Origin: Alectoria sarmentosa
Taxonomy: Eukaryota > Ascomycota > Lecanoromycetes > Lecanorales > Parmeliaceae
Direction of reading: 5' to 3'
Length of the DNA stretch: 30,243 nucleotides
Assembly: GCA_009733775.1 (NCBI GenBank)
Contig: WOGZ01000366.1
Location: 1-30,243 of the forward strand
The position numbers were made by a program, and so were the translations under genes. Numbering within the stretch: the stretch's first letter is position 1; each line of letters begins with the position of its first letter. The notes under the pieces are model-generated. The model was not told where the DNA came from, did not search any database, and saw nothing but the letters and a program-made list of their open reading frames with translations. This document shows positions 10,240-23,139 of this stretch, in pieces.

Positions 10240-12190
10240 TGCGATTGAGAAGTTTTTATTGGGATTATTTTCTTTGCGGGTAGATTCCTTGTGCGCAAGA
10301 GGCGCTTGTGGCTGTTCCTGCATAGAGCAAATTTATCGATATTTGATGCGGCATGATGCGAGTTGGAGCTGGCTTGCATCATTACCCTACCTGACTTTCC
10401 ACTTAATTGCTCAACTGTAGCTGCCGTGTTGACCCTAGAACCAAAAGGAAAACGATCCGCTGATACAAGACAGTTGCATCAAGTCTGCCCAAGATATTAC
10501 CCAGCTTGAATCGTTCTCGATTGTGTACAAGCACAAGACCGTTCGAGCATGGTCTAGTCCGCTGCAAAGATCAAGAAAGCCAATGATAGGAAGGATAGGA
10601 AAGCGAATTATGATGGTAGCTTTGTCCTTGTAAAACGACGTATTGTTTTTGGGCTTTTCATTCACAATGAAAGTTTTGCATGATAGTAACGTGCTAGAAC
10701 AGCGAGGTATCTTTCTTCAAGAACAGACTCAAGTAGGCGCTCCTAGCCCGCAATGAAACGGAAACAAGACTGGTGCAATAACCAGAATGTTTCAGAAAAA
10801 TCTTGGCGCTCATCGGTCGCAATTCCTGCCTTTGCCACCCTGCTTTAAGTCAACTTCAGCTTCGACTTTTACTTCATCCATGAAAATCTCTATGCCCGTA
10901 GACAACAGAATCTTCGGGTGCTACGGTGCCTACAACTTCATTAGGGGCGTTCGTTTCCGCCCCATTCCCATTGGAATTTCGGCTCCGATGCAGCTTGAAA
11001 GTCGAAGCCAGATTCACTTCAATGGTTTCTTACAGGATTTCATCGCGAGACTCGACGAGCGATAGAGGGTTGATGAGCCTGTCTGGACCGGAATCGAAGT
11101 TTTACTTATACTCCGATCTTGTTCACGCGAGCGTCTTCCCACCTACCCACCCTGGAAACTTTCTCTAGATCCCGTAGGATACTCTATGATAATCTGAAAA
11201 GTAGATACATCAGATGCGCATACATAATGCGGGTTCATTGAACGAAAGGGCTCTGGATATGTAACGTAGAGATACCCGAGCACGGCGCCGAGGTTGATGG
11301 ACGAGAAAGCAAGAGAAAGACCATGTTGCTGCAGCTCTCCTGTGATCTGCTTGCAATGGGGTTTCTGGCGCTGCCTGGATCAAATTACGGTTGCTGATTG
11401 ATCGGTGGTGCCAACGCGTATGATGATGCTATTTGGGAAAATGGCTACAGAAACCAAATACCTACCTTACCCTTCTATTACCCCGCAATTCTAGTTCCGA
11501 CGTTTGTATCTCGCAACTCAAACCTTCACTGAAAGGGAGGCGCCGATGTCAATGTTGGAACTAAGAAACACTGCACGGCATTACGCCACGCTTACAGATA
11601 TGAGATGGCCAACATTTCCCAATGCCAGATAGAGCACGTTACATATCTAAGCAGTAAGGATGAAAGCTTTACTGAATTTGGCCATAGCCCTATACGAGGA
11701 TAGTTGGGGTATTCAAGCTATGAGCTTGTATCTTTCTCGTCGATCTTCTGACATCAAGCCCAAGCTGCCGGATCTCTAGTTACAGAGGCTTACGATGTTT
11801 CACTTTGATTGTAGATCATCTGAAATCCAGCGCAAGCTGCCGGCGGCTCTAGATGTAGAAGATTGGTAGAAGGCTGCAAGTGGATAGGAAAGGGAGGTGT
11901 ACGTGCTGATAATCTTCTGCTTCTGTTTCTACTAGGAGCCTTTCTGCGCCTTAGCTCAAGTCCATCACAGGTCTGCCTTTGCGTCAGAATTGACAACGCG
12001 ATACCCATCTATAATACATATAGGTCGGCTTATATGATGGAGAGCGGAAGGACGAGGAGAATTTTACACGAAGCTTGATGGGCAGCACAAGGATTTTGAG
12101 ACCCGCGCCATCATCTCCGGTTACCTCCTTCCTGAAATAAGTTGTTGATGCCCCTCCGTCGGCTGGCATATAGCACACCACGACGATGGG
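10240..12190. other. Intergenic region without a recognised gene
   Basis: Balanced composition and only short frames. A minus-strand stretch around 10870-11010 gives a plausible-looking peptide but is closed by stops on both sides with no clear splice sites. Nothing here is supported well enough to call. Confidence 0.4.
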
Positions 12191-12289
12191 GCATTTTTTC
12201 ACTTGGCCACCCGGACCAAGCGCGGTGCGATTGACGACCCATACGGGATCTTACGTCGCTCGCACCGTACCCAAAAAGAAAAGCAAAGT

Positions 12290-13130
12290 GCCCCAGCGCC
12301 CACCGACAGTTTAGCAACCCTACGGGACTTCCGCCGTACCGTCAGTGGAGCCGGGGACCACCGAGACTGCAACAGATCAGCGGCCTTCAAGGACTTCAGC
12401 TTCACCGTCGCCGATCTCAGTGGTATAGAAAGCCCAGATAGAAACCAACGGATTGGCGGCATTGAAGACTTATGCCGTTCCGTCGGTACTACCTGGGGAC
12501 ACCAAGGTTCCAACAGGTTGGCGACACTCGTGGATTTACACCGTCCCGTCAAACCTCTCGGTGTCAATATTTGCCCCAAGAGACCCCAACAGGTCGGCGG
12601 CATTGAAGTCTTGTGCCTCTCCGTCAAGGTCTCCTGGGGACGCTGGGGTTGCAACAGGTTGGCAACACTTGTGGACTTACGCCGCCCCGTCACATTCCTC
12701 AGCGCTTGCGTATGCCCCAAGCTAGACCAACAGAGCGGCGGCATTAAAGACTGATACTTTTCCGTCTGTCTGCCTGGGGAACACCAAGGTTCCAACAGGT
12801 AAGCGGCACTTGCGGACTTACGCCGTCCCGTCAGAGCCCTCGGTGTCAAGGAAAACGCCCACCAGAAGGCGAAGCGATTAGCGGCACTCGTGGACTTACG
12901 CCGCTCGCTCGACCCCCGTAGTGTTATGGATCGTAGACAGATTGGCAGCATTGAAGGCTTACGCTGCACCGTCCACTTCCTCAGCGTCGCCCACCAGAGT
13001 ACCAAGCGATAAGCAGCACTCGTGGACTTACGCAGCTCGCTCAGTTCTCTTGGTGTTATGGAAGGCAGACAGATTGGCGGCATTGAAGGCTTACGCTGCA
13101 ATGTCCGCTTCCTCAGCGTCCCGGATGAGA
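12290..13130. repeat. Diverged tandem-repeat array of alternating 64- and 66-78-bp units
   Basis: One marker (GGCGGCATT or a one-base variant) recurs at 12455, 12596, 12737, 12944 and 13076. A sister unit (GGCGACACT-like, followed by CGTGGACTTACGCCG) recurs at about 12519, 12661, 12802, 12880 and 13012. The two unit types alternate and are themselves related, giving a composite period of 132-142 bp. Weaker copies extend left to about 12310. The array keeps a 421-codon open frame on the minus strand (13464-12199) and a 183-codon frame on the plus strand (12203-12754). The sister units sit 64 bp apart, which is not a multiple of three, so related units are read in different frames. That speaks against an ancestral coding repeat. 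Best described as a minisatellite-like array with uncertain coding status. Confidence 0.7.
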
Positions 13131-13134
13131 TTAG

Positions 13135-14600
13135 GGACGTCCCAAGTCCATGAGCAGAGAGAGACAGTAAGTGGATAGCCTGTAGACCACGTTTCAGCAA
13201 GGGTAGAGGGGAGTAAGGAGAGCTGGGATCATACCATGAAGGGTGGCTGACAGACTCGGTATCGCAAAAGGCTAGAGGAGAGTGGCACGTCTGAGGAAGG
13301 AATCTCGAGTGAGTGGTGATATTGTATCTCCTGCAATGATTATCAGCAAGAGCCCCGAGATTGATGATATGGTCGAAGGTAGTACCATCGCAGAGCTTGC
13401 GGCATCGATGAAGCAGACGAGGACTCGACCGTGATGAGCTCAGACGATAAATGGAACTTAGCAAGTACGATGAGCGAGACAGACGAGGTAGCTCAAAGCT
13501 TATGTCAGACCTAATTGCGATGAGCTTGAGGAGCTGGCCAAGATTGGCTAGTCAAGACGTACGGGAGAGGAGAAGTAACTTGGTTTCCGTGACAGACGTA
13601 GAGCAAGTGGGAGGCACCAGGCGAGATGGCCTTTTTGGTGTGACGTGGTTGAGGCAGCGGATTAGGAATAGCAGAGAGCAAGCGGGGTGAGGGTCGGTGA
13701 GAGCAGTCTTGTCAGAGTAGACCTAAACAGTATGTCAGCGCGAAAAATGTCAAGGAGAAGGTGAGGCGCACACCTCGAAGGCCGAGACAGCTGAGGGAGC
13801 CTAGCTGATGAGGCAGGGAGCGGAATCGTTGGGTGGCTTCAAGGCAAGGTGAGGACAGTCGGCCAGATCTTGTAAGCGACAGCACCATGCGAGCAAGCCG
13901 TCGACGCGATTGGATGTACTGCAAAAAGAGGGTTGCCGCCTAGATGGAGACAGCAAGGAAGGAGGAGGTAGGACGAGGTAATATCGATCTGGCAGGGCGA
14001 GTTAGGCCAGTCACGCTTGGGGAAGACGCGACCGAGTGACTCACCTAGAGACCTTGAGGCGACGGACAGCAATGTCAGCGGGATCAGAGCGGAGCAGCGA
14101 TGTTGCTGTGATGATGATACTGGGTCATGGACGATGAGAATATGAGTGTAGAGGTTGAAATTGATGGAAGTCGATGTAGTCGATGGAGTGGACGGAAGGA
14201 TGAGGACGGTGTTCTTGTGTTGATTTCAGTGGGTGTGTGTGTGTCCACCAAGATGATGGAATGATTGCATCGCGCTAGTGTAGCGAGTCTTGGCATGCCC
14301 TGGGCGAGCTAGCTCGGCTGTACCCGCCTGATCTCCCACTAGCGCTTTCCTTGGCATTGCCAATAATACGCCTAAAGCAAAATTACCTAATGCTAACGTC
14401 ATCGGTGAGAGAGACTGTACAGCTGGCTCTAAGAATAATATATGATGACCACCACGGAGTCTACGACGTGCACCCCAAAGCATTCTTCATGGCAATCATG
14501 TTGTTCTTTCTATCGAAAGTAATAATCATCAGTACCGTATCAAGCTCGTACTAGTACTCCGTGCTCTAGAATCTATCGCAAGCATCAGGATGAAATCTCT
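13135..14600. other. Minus-strand pyrimidine-rich region without a defined gene
   Basis: The minus strand is rich in CT tracts and in GTGAGT/CTGAC-like splice motifs (for example GTGAGTCACTC just below 14048), as seen in fungal leader regions. No continuous product could be assembled. The right edge (about 14485-14600) is the sequence downstream of the polyketide synthase stop codon. Confidence 0.35.
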
Positions 14601-14601
14601 G

Positions 14602-17600
14602 TCAAGCCTGGTGGTCTCCTTCCCGCAACGTCTTTCCTACCAAGCAGCTCCTCTCCTTGATGAACACAGCTAGAGCACTAAGCGAGGGACTGTTCATGAG
14701 CTCCAACAGAGGAACATCCACTTCAAGCTCGCCCATGAGCCAGTTCCGCATCTCGATCGCAACCAAAGAGTCAAGGCCGTAAACTGCCAACGGCTTCTCC
14801 GGCACTATTTCTTCGGCCGGCGTCATTGACAACTTTGACATCTTCATGACGAGAGCCTGGCTGATGATCTGAATCGCTTCTTTAGCCGTCGCCGCCTGTC
14901 GAAGCTCTTTTCCCACTTGATAGGCCCCTGTACCGCTTGCGGTCCCGCTTCGAGTCGACTGAATGCTGCGGACGGAGTGGGAGAACCTGACATCTGCTGC
15001 CCAGAAGGGTAACGGCTTGCTGGGAATTAATTTCAGACCGGCCATCACTTGCCCGTCACCCACCTTCCTAGATGAGCCATGAACAATGGCATCTTTGACC
15101 ATGGCGAATAGCTCCTTCTCCTGTATACGGTCGTGGGCGAGGTGACTAAAGACCACTTGGCGATCCTGTTCCGCCTCTGCTACGTATCCAACATCTTCGA
15201 CGGCGCCAATGTCGATTGTTGATGCGGGTAGATTTTGAGACCGACGGAAAGTCGCGAAGCTGTCGAGAAAGGTGTTCGTTGCTGCGTAGGCTGCTTGACC
15301 GCGGGTCCCAACGATGCCGGAAAGTGATGCCAGCATGACAAAATATTCAAGCCCCGGAAGACAGTGATGTAGATTCCACGCCCCTTCCACCCTGGGTCCG
15401 ACTACGCTGCTCCAATCGCCAAACGAGGATTTCTCGAATAAAACGTCCTACCCATGACCGTCAATAGAAGATCAAGCGGGAGATGACAAAATCAACTTAC
15501 CCGGAGCACCATGGCACCATGAATAACTCCCTTTATTGGTGGCATTATCTCTCGAATCCCTTTGATGAGGTCCTCCAATTGCGCCCGATTGCTAACATCG
15601 CACGCTCGGACTGCGATGTTTACCCCAATGTCAAGGGTCTGTATATCCTCGACGAGCGCATGGGCTGAACCGCTGCCCAAACCACTGCGCGAGGCGAGCA
15701 CGATGTTTTTGGCGCCGTTCTTGGCAAGCCAAAAGGCCAATGATCGCCCAATTCCTCCAGTGCCGCCCGTTATGAGATAAGACGCATCTTGATGCGCTAT
15801 TGTCGTGCTGATTGGAGATGGCAGCGCCTGCATGGCGTATATCAGTATCGATCTACCCGCTAAACAGGATTTGACCATTACCTGTACAATATCGTTGCTA
15901 TAACCTTGGATGATAATCTTTCCCATATGTTTCCCGCCTTGCATCAACCTCATGGCGTCTTGAATCTCAGACATTCCGAAGGAGGTAATGGGCGAGACTG
16001 CTCTTATGGCACTGCTTTGATAAAGCTCGAGTACTTCGGTCAAAAGCTTGTTGAAGATCTCTGGCTTGTATTTCGCCACGACTGTTAGATCAACGCCCGC
16101 GAAAGTCACCGAACCGAGGAATTTCTTCATCTCGAGGTAGCTGTTTTGCACTAAATCAGCTTTGCCAATTTCCACAAATCTACCCATTGGCGCAATACAA
16201 CGCCATGACGCTTTCAAACCCTCGCCAGCGATAGAGTTGAGTATAACATCGACGCCTTTGTTGCTAGTAGCACGGAGAATGCCGGATTCAAAAGTAGTGT
16301 CTCGGCTCGAGAACATGTGACTTTCCGGAATGCCATAGACCTTCTTCACAAAATCTTTCTTCTCGGCGGAGCCCAAGGTCACAAAAACCTCGGCCCCCAA
16401 AAGTTGCGACAGCATGATGGCGGCTTGACCCACACCGCCGGCAGCAGCATGTATTAGTATTGACTCTCCCTTTTCAAGTCTGCCTATCGTTTGCAGCGAG
16501 TAGAGTGCCGTACAAAATATGACAGGAATAGTTGCCGCTGTCGAGAAGCTCAAGTCCTCTGGTATTTTCGATACAAGAAGGGACGTGGTGCGGGTCCGGT
16601 TACCGAATGTTCCGGTAGAAAGACCGCAAATCCGGTCACCAGGAGCCAGATGGGTAACGCTCTTACCGACTGCTTTGACCACGCCACTACATTCGGAGCC
16701 AAGGTCTTGGTAAGGAACTTGAGCCAGTCCGATCATCACGTCTCTAAAGTTTAGCTACGGTACCGTTAGTAGTAAGAAGAGTGCTCTGGAAAGCGTGCGC
16801 GATATTGTCACTTACACCTGCAGCCTTGACTTCGATCTCCACCTCGTCTTCGCCAATCTTACCTTGAATACTGTCATCGTCTGCAAAATAGAGGCTATCT
16901 AGGCGACCCGGGGTTTGGAGCTTCAGCTTCAAGTGCCGTTCATCTTGCGCAAATTTTTGAGGCTGGAGGCTAGCTCCTCTGGTTTCTCGCAAGACAAAGT
17001 TGTCTATCTCGTCATTCAATAGCGCACGCTGTATATGCAGTATTCCGTCCCGCTCCAGATATTCAGAATCCGTGCCGGTATGAACACCTTGGGATTGGAA
17101 ACGATGGCGGTACAAAGTCTTGATTGTTTCGATGATCTGCGCGTTAGGCGACTGAGATTTCCCGTCAAGATCCAACGTGACGAGATTGACACTCGCGTTC
17201 TCTGAGCGCACAACCCGAGCGACGCCCGTGCTCATGGCGGCATTGGGATTCTGCGTTGTTGCGCCTCTTGTTACCCAAAGAAGGCCCTTGGCCCTCATTA
17301 TCATCTGCCGCAACTGGTTGAACCTGTCTTCCGCTACGTGTCTCCAGGTCGGATGATCAAGCGGTACATACACGCAGTATAAGTCGCTCGTGTTGAGAAA
17401 CGGGAAAGCTTTCACAGGTACCTCTTGGCCTGTCATATGAGCAAACGAACTTTGGAGTCCACTGATCAACGCCTTGTCCGAGTATTGGTCAACTATAATC
17501 GTAGGGCAAGGCAAAGGCGGCTGTTGGTTCAATATCGCAGTTGAGATCATTGCACTGCCGCCCTTGATTCCACCGGGGTTGTCTGACAGCGAGCCATCCA

Positions 17601-20600
17601 AGCCGGAGAATCCTGTCTGTCGAAGAAGATTATCCCATTGCGATTCGTTGAGAGTTGGGCCATCTTGGCGCTCGGGCTCCTTACCCGCCCACCAACCTGG
17701 GTCAGAGTTAGCATGAGACACTTCTTCTACTTCAAATATGCAAAACTACCTGGTATGGTACCGAAGAGGATCGTCTGAGACAAGGCTAGGGTCGTAGACT
17801 CTAGCACGACTAATCGGCCACCAGTCTTGATCAGTTTCCTAGCATTCTGCAAGGTGTTCTCCATGTTCGCGGTAGCGTGTAAGACGTTTGACGCTAGAAC
17901 CAGATCGAAGGAGGCTTCTTCAAATCCCTGCTCAACAGGGTCTTTTTCAATATCCAGAACCTTGCAAGTAATTAAGGCCCCCCAGGAGCTCAGCCGTTCT
18001 TTTGCACGTTCAAAGAATCCAGCCGAGATGTCCGTGAAGAAGAAATGCCCGAAGCGGGGGGGTAGGCCGTTCTGATTACTGAGACTTTGTAGCAACGGAA
18101 GCGTAGTGCTTCCTGTGCCAGCGCCAATCTCAAGGATGTTCATGGCTGGATTTTGGTGTGAGAGATACTTGCCGATCCATCGAGAGCAGATGGAGTAGCC
18201 TCTTTGCAAGCCAAGGTAACTGCTGTAGTACCGCTCCAACATGTCCTGGGAGAACATAATTGAGAGTGGGTCGACTTCTTTGCGAAATATTTGAGGCAGC
18301 TGCTCCCCGACGGTGCACATCATCTTGCCACAGTCGTCGGTGGTTTTAACCGATTCCTGGAAGGCCAATCTCTGCATGTCATCCGACTGAAGCCATTCTG
18401 TCATCTGAGATGGCTGGAGCGTAGTGGTACCTCGTTCTGACACTTTTTTCAGGACACGATATAACTTCTTGTGATGCTCATGGAAGCCATCAACTTCACG
18501 GGTTGATAAGGTGGCCAAAGCAGTTCGAGTGTAGTATAAAGCTGCACGCTCCATATTCCTTGACTGGGTCTGGATCTTGTCACCTCCAATCTCTTCGGGC
18601 ATGAGCTGCTGATATTGTTCTGGACGGAGGACTTGAAGACACGGTTCCCACTGCGTCTTATAGCATAGGCCGCGCATTAGGTCTTGGTCGTTGTTCAAAC
18701 CTTTGCTTGGGAGCTTAGTGGCCATGATTTCAAAGATCTCAATTCTGGGTTTGCCTATGGCGGATTTTTCGTTGCTGTCAAACACAGTAACTGTCGCATT
18801 CATTTCATTTGTCGCTTTGCTTGTTTCTGCCGATGCAAACACTAGAAGTTGGTGGCCGGGAAGTCTCTCCGCACAGTGCGAGATACGAAGACTCCTGACG
18901 TACGTTGGAACGCGTAAGCTGATCTCAGATAGTTCGCCGCCGCAAGTTGCGAAGACTGCAATGTGGAGGCACGAGTCTAACATGGTGGGGTGCACAATGA
19001 AAGGAGTCTCGTGATGGTGAGGCATCAAAGCTGCTGTGTCTGGGATAATAAGCGTCCCAGCACACAATCCAGCGTTCGCCTTGGCTTCGACTATATTTCG
19101 AAATGAGGACCCGTATTCCATACCTGATCGTGACATGACATTATATGCTTTTGAGCAGTCCAATCGTATCCTACAAACGTCATCATGTACTGAGAGGAGT
19201 CTTGTGTAATCTTGCAAGCCGTCTTCCAGCTCCCGCTGACCGTCAATCTCGTTCGGAATTTGCTGATCTTGCACAACTGATACCAAACCAGAACAGTGCT
19301 CAGACCAACCCATCTCCTCTGTATGAGAGTAGACACAAAACTCGTCCCAGGTGCTTGATTTGTTCTTGGATCCGTCTGCATGAGGCCGAAGCGTCAAGGA
19401 AAGCTCCACCTGGGATGATTCAGTAAGTATCAACGATTTTTTGACAAAAATCTCCCTGAAGTTGTAATTGTGTGCCGGGCCCACGTTTTGATCTCGCATG
19501 GTCGCTCGCTGAAAGGCCGCTTCACAGGCCATTGATACGTAAGCCGCGAATGGAAACACGACACTGGACTGAATAACATGATGCGACAACCATGGAAGTT
19601 CTGACAGCCGGATGACGCTTCTCCACCTCGGTTCCAACTCGTTGAAGTCCTCCACTAGTGTACCGAGGAGGTCATGCCGGGGGAACAGCCGGAATCGATT
19701 GTTCTTACTGATCCGACTCTCGTGCCAGTACCGTTTTGTGTGCAACCAGGGGTATTGAGGTAAGTCAGGAAGTAGTTGAAAAGGCTTATCATCCGGTGAA
19801 AGGTACAGATCCGAACAATCAATCGGGCAGCCTGTGCAGTGCAGGGCTCCTGCCGTTTGAAGCAGACTGTGGACAGCGTTCGAATTTCGCAGCAAGGTGG
19901 GCATGTATCTGATCGAGCTGCCCGGAGATTGACTCATGGATTGGAGAACTTCTTGAATTGGTGCTTTGAGGCTTGAGTGAGGCCCAATTTCAACGACCAC
20001 ATCGATTGGTGATACGGACTTGTCGTATTTCCTTTCCCGACACATGTCAGTGACAGCTTGTGAGAACAAAACGGGGCTTGTGAGGTTATGACACCAGTAA
20101 GTAGCCTCTAGATCTTCATAGGAAACCTCTTTACCCCTCAGTGAGGAATGAAAACGGGGGCTTGACTCAGTAGCAGCAATCGGTCTGATGCCGCCAAGCT
20201 TTGTTAGATACTCGGCCTCGATCTCCACCATATGATGTGAGTGATATGCAGTGTTCACCTTAAGTTTCCTGGCAAACATTTTGGCATCTGTCACAAGTCT
20301 TTGTAGTGAATCTATCGCGTCTATGTCTCCTGATACCGTGATTAGCGACGGGCTGTTGATACACGCAATTACGGCTTTTCCGCCTGTGACTTTCCCAAGT
20401 AGGGATGTCACTTCGGTAGCAGTGGCGCCAATTGCTAGCATAGCACCGCGATCAGCAAGTTTGGACACAAGTGCTCCGCGGTGGTAAGCCACTGCCATGC
20501 ATGAAGATAGAGACAACGCTCCAACCGCATACGCCGCTGCGATTTCGCCACTGGAATGCCCCACTACTGCGACTGGGTTGATATTCCAGCTCGCAAGCAG

Positions 20601-23015
20601 CGAGACTAAAGCAATTTGAATGGCGATGGTAGCTGGCTGGCTTACGCTCGCGAGGTCAATGAGACCATTTTGATCGTCTTTCTGCAAAATTTCTGCATTG
20701 GTCAGCCTTACCTCAACACATCAATTTTTTGGGCAATCAAACCAAGTAAGAGCCATGGGGCACCCAGATCTTGGAGATACCTGTCACATTCTTCCACAAC
20801 TGTAGCAAATGCTGGGTATCGCATCAATTCGCGGCCCATCCCAGGCCATTGTGATCCTTGGCCCGTGAAGACAAAGGCAATACCCGGATTCTTCAAAGCT
20901 CCCAAAGGCTCGACCTCGAAAGAACCAATACATTCAATCAGCTCCTCCACCGTTGATGCAGTAATGGCGGCTCTCCACTCTAGCAAGGACCTACGTTCGC
21001 TGAGCGTGTACGCTAGGTCTCGCAATAAGATTTCGTTGTGGTCAGGATTGGGCGAGGATCGTGCTCTCAAATACTCTGCTATGGCGGTCATTTGCATTTT
21101 TGCACCTTTCTTGTGTGCAGCAGAGAACTTGAACAGTCTAGTTGACGGAGGTGACAGTTTGCGACCTTCGGTGATCGAAGCGACGGTTCGTGGGCTAGTA
21201 CCACTAGCTTCAAGATTACTCCTATCTAACAGTCGTTCGCTTTGTGTCAGCATGCTCGAAGGAGAGAAGTTTGTACCCTTTGCTGTCCCGCTGGCCGTTC
21301 TATTCGAGCCATATTCTCTCGTCAAATCATATCTATCTGGTTCAGGGGCACTCTCCAAGATGACATGCTGTACTTATTAGTCGAGAGGCATCGGTAGAGT
21401 TCTGCTGTGGCCACATACCACATTGGAACCTCCAAAACCGAAACTGCTCATCGAGGCTCTTCGAACGCCCTGTGATGGCCAAGATGTCACCTCTGTGGGT
21501 ATCTTCAACTTCCACTCTTTTAAAGGAATATCCTCATTCGCCTTTTCGAAATTGATGTTTGGGGGTATGAGGCCGTTTTGAAGGACGAGAGAAGCCTTGA
21601 TGATGCCGGCGAGGCCAGATCCTGCCTCTAGATGCCCAATGTTTGATTTCACAGAGCCAATATACAAGGGTTTATCATTAGGACGATCTTTGGCAAGGCT
21701 TCGCGCAATTGCCGAAGCTTCTATGGGATCTCCCACTGCGGTACCTGTCCCGTGGGCCTCCACATACTCTGTATCTAAAGGATCCAGACCTGCCTGGCTG
21801 TAGACTGATTTGATGAGTCTCTCCTGGGCCTCTAGGCTTGGCATCGTTGGACCGTTGGTCTTGCCATCCTGATTTGTTCCTGTATGCCGAATAACAGCAT
21901 GGATATTGTCTCCATTTCTGATGGCGTCTTCGAGGGGCTTTAAGACTATCATGCCTCCCCCTTCACCACGTCCATAGCCAGTTCCTCGGTGATCAAAGCT
22001 GTAGGAGCGTCCATCAGTACCCAAAAGCCTAGTCAAGTCAACACACAAATTCACTCAGCGGAATCGGGGACGTCACCCTAGCGTGCTCAAAGCGATCATA
22101 TTCTCGGGACTCGAAAGGATGTATACACCGCCGACTAAAGCTTGACGAATCTCACCAGTGCGTATGCTCTGACAAGCCAAATGGAGCGCCGTGAGACCTG
22201 AAGAGCACGCAGTGTCTATCGCTATGCTGGGGCCCTTGAGGTCGTAGACGTATGAAATTCTGTTAGCTAGGAAGCTCATTGATGTGCCAGTAGCCTAGTA
22301 TACAGGATTGCTTTCTATGTCCTTGTTAAGGAGATTTTGGTAGTCAGACATAGAGCCGCCAACAAAGACTCCAACATCTTGGCCCATGATTTGGTTCAAT
22401 GGTATTCCGGCTATTTGGAAAAAGTGTCAGTTTCAGCTATGTCGTTGGGTCCAGCTTGCCCGGGATTACGTACCATTCTCCAGAGCTTCATACGTTACTT
22501 CGAGCAACAATCTTTGCTGCGGATCCATTGCCTAGATTTTCTGCTTAGCTTGCAGTGAGGATCTAAGGCGCGACTTCACCACCTACACTGGCTTCATTCG
22601 GGCTGATATTGAAGAATGGGGCGTCGAAAAATCCAACATCTTCTTTCAGGAAGTGCGCCCCTTTTGCGTTGAACTGCGATGGTAATCAGTGAAACTTTTC
22701 CCATAGAGCAGGAATACCTACACTTCCGTGCTTGGAACTGTTAGGATGCCAGTAGTTCTCTCCGTTCATTCTATCTTTGGGGATCTCCGACCAAGCACTT
22801 TTCCCGCTGCAACACATGTCCCATAGACCTTGAACACTGGAAGCATCTCCAGGAAAGCGGCAGGACATACCAACAATAGCAATAGGTAGGATGATTCCTG
22901 TTGAGGGCCGTTGGTCTGAGCCTGTTTTCACAGCATGCTCTCCACCACGGTCTGGGACAGCATATGTGTCCGGCATGATAGGATTGTGCTTCGGTCCTTG
23001 TCTGAGAAGGGACAT
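14602..23015 (-). CDS. Highly reducing type I polyketide synthase (KS-AT-DH-cMT-ER-KR-ACP), with in-frame stop at codon 185
   Basis: Builds a reduced, C-methylated polyketide from malonyl-CoA. Ten exons: 23015-22722, 22673-22587, 22531-22474, 22410-22077, 22028-21419, 21367-20743, 20692-17750, 17696-16816, 16754-15501, 15447-14602 (7,932 nt, 2,644 codons with stop). All junctions are GT-AG and in phase; only intron 6 has a weak donor (GTTTGA). Domains by codon: KS 44-465 (DTACSSG Cys215, EAHGTGT His350, KSNIGH His390); AT 625-950 (GQGSQ, GHSSG Ser716); DH (His1041, HPTMLDS Asp1242); cMT (EIGAGTGS near 1525); ER (AGLNFRDVM about 1943, AAAGGVGQ about 2050); KR (GGTGGIG 2274, Ser2403, Tyr2416, YAATN); ACP (GLDSL Ser2589). 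There is no C-terminal release domain, as usual for the class. A TAG at 22297-22295 interrupts the KS before Cys215; everything else stays open. No cluster partners are visible, so the product cannot be predicted. Confidence 0.95.
22295..22297 (-). other. Premature TAG stop in the PKS ketosynthase (codon 185)
   Basis: In exon 4 the frame reads ...DIESNPVY, stop, ATGTSMSFLANRISY... Both sides are in the same frame and match the normal KS pattern before the active-site DTACSS block. The stop is one C-to-T transition (in a CpA context) from a glutamine codon. No donor/acceptor pair can remove it without deleting KS core sequence. Confidence 0.85.
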
Positions 23016-23126
23016 TTAGGTGCCTGGATGGCTGCTAGGTGGGTCTTCATTCAACGACCAGAAAGTCATAACGTATCTGGGGAGAAGATCGGGGTTACAT
23101 CATACAAGGAAAGTAGGAGATAGAGG

Positions 23127-23134
23127 ATTAAATA
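23127..23134 (-). promoter_or_regulatory. TATA-like box of the PKS gene
   Basis: TATTTAAT on the minus strand, about 112-119 bp upstream of the ATG at 23015. Position fits a core promoter; no other evidence. Confidence 0.35.
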
Positions 23135-23139
23135 CTTAA

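Noticed and set aside
12203..12754. 183-codon plus-strand frame in the repeat array as a repeat-protein gene
   Set aside because: The same frame meets stops in later repeat units and lacks a start context or domain; the region is better explained as a tandem-repeat array.
12290..13130. CRISPR-like array
   Set aside because: Units are contiguous, diverged and unequal in length without unique spacers, and the sequence is eukaryotic.
22261..22320. Intron that might remove the PKS TAG codon
   Set aside because: The only GT nearby gives a 9-base intron, and using an upstream GT would delete conserved ketosynthase sequence (GVFVGGSMSDYQ).
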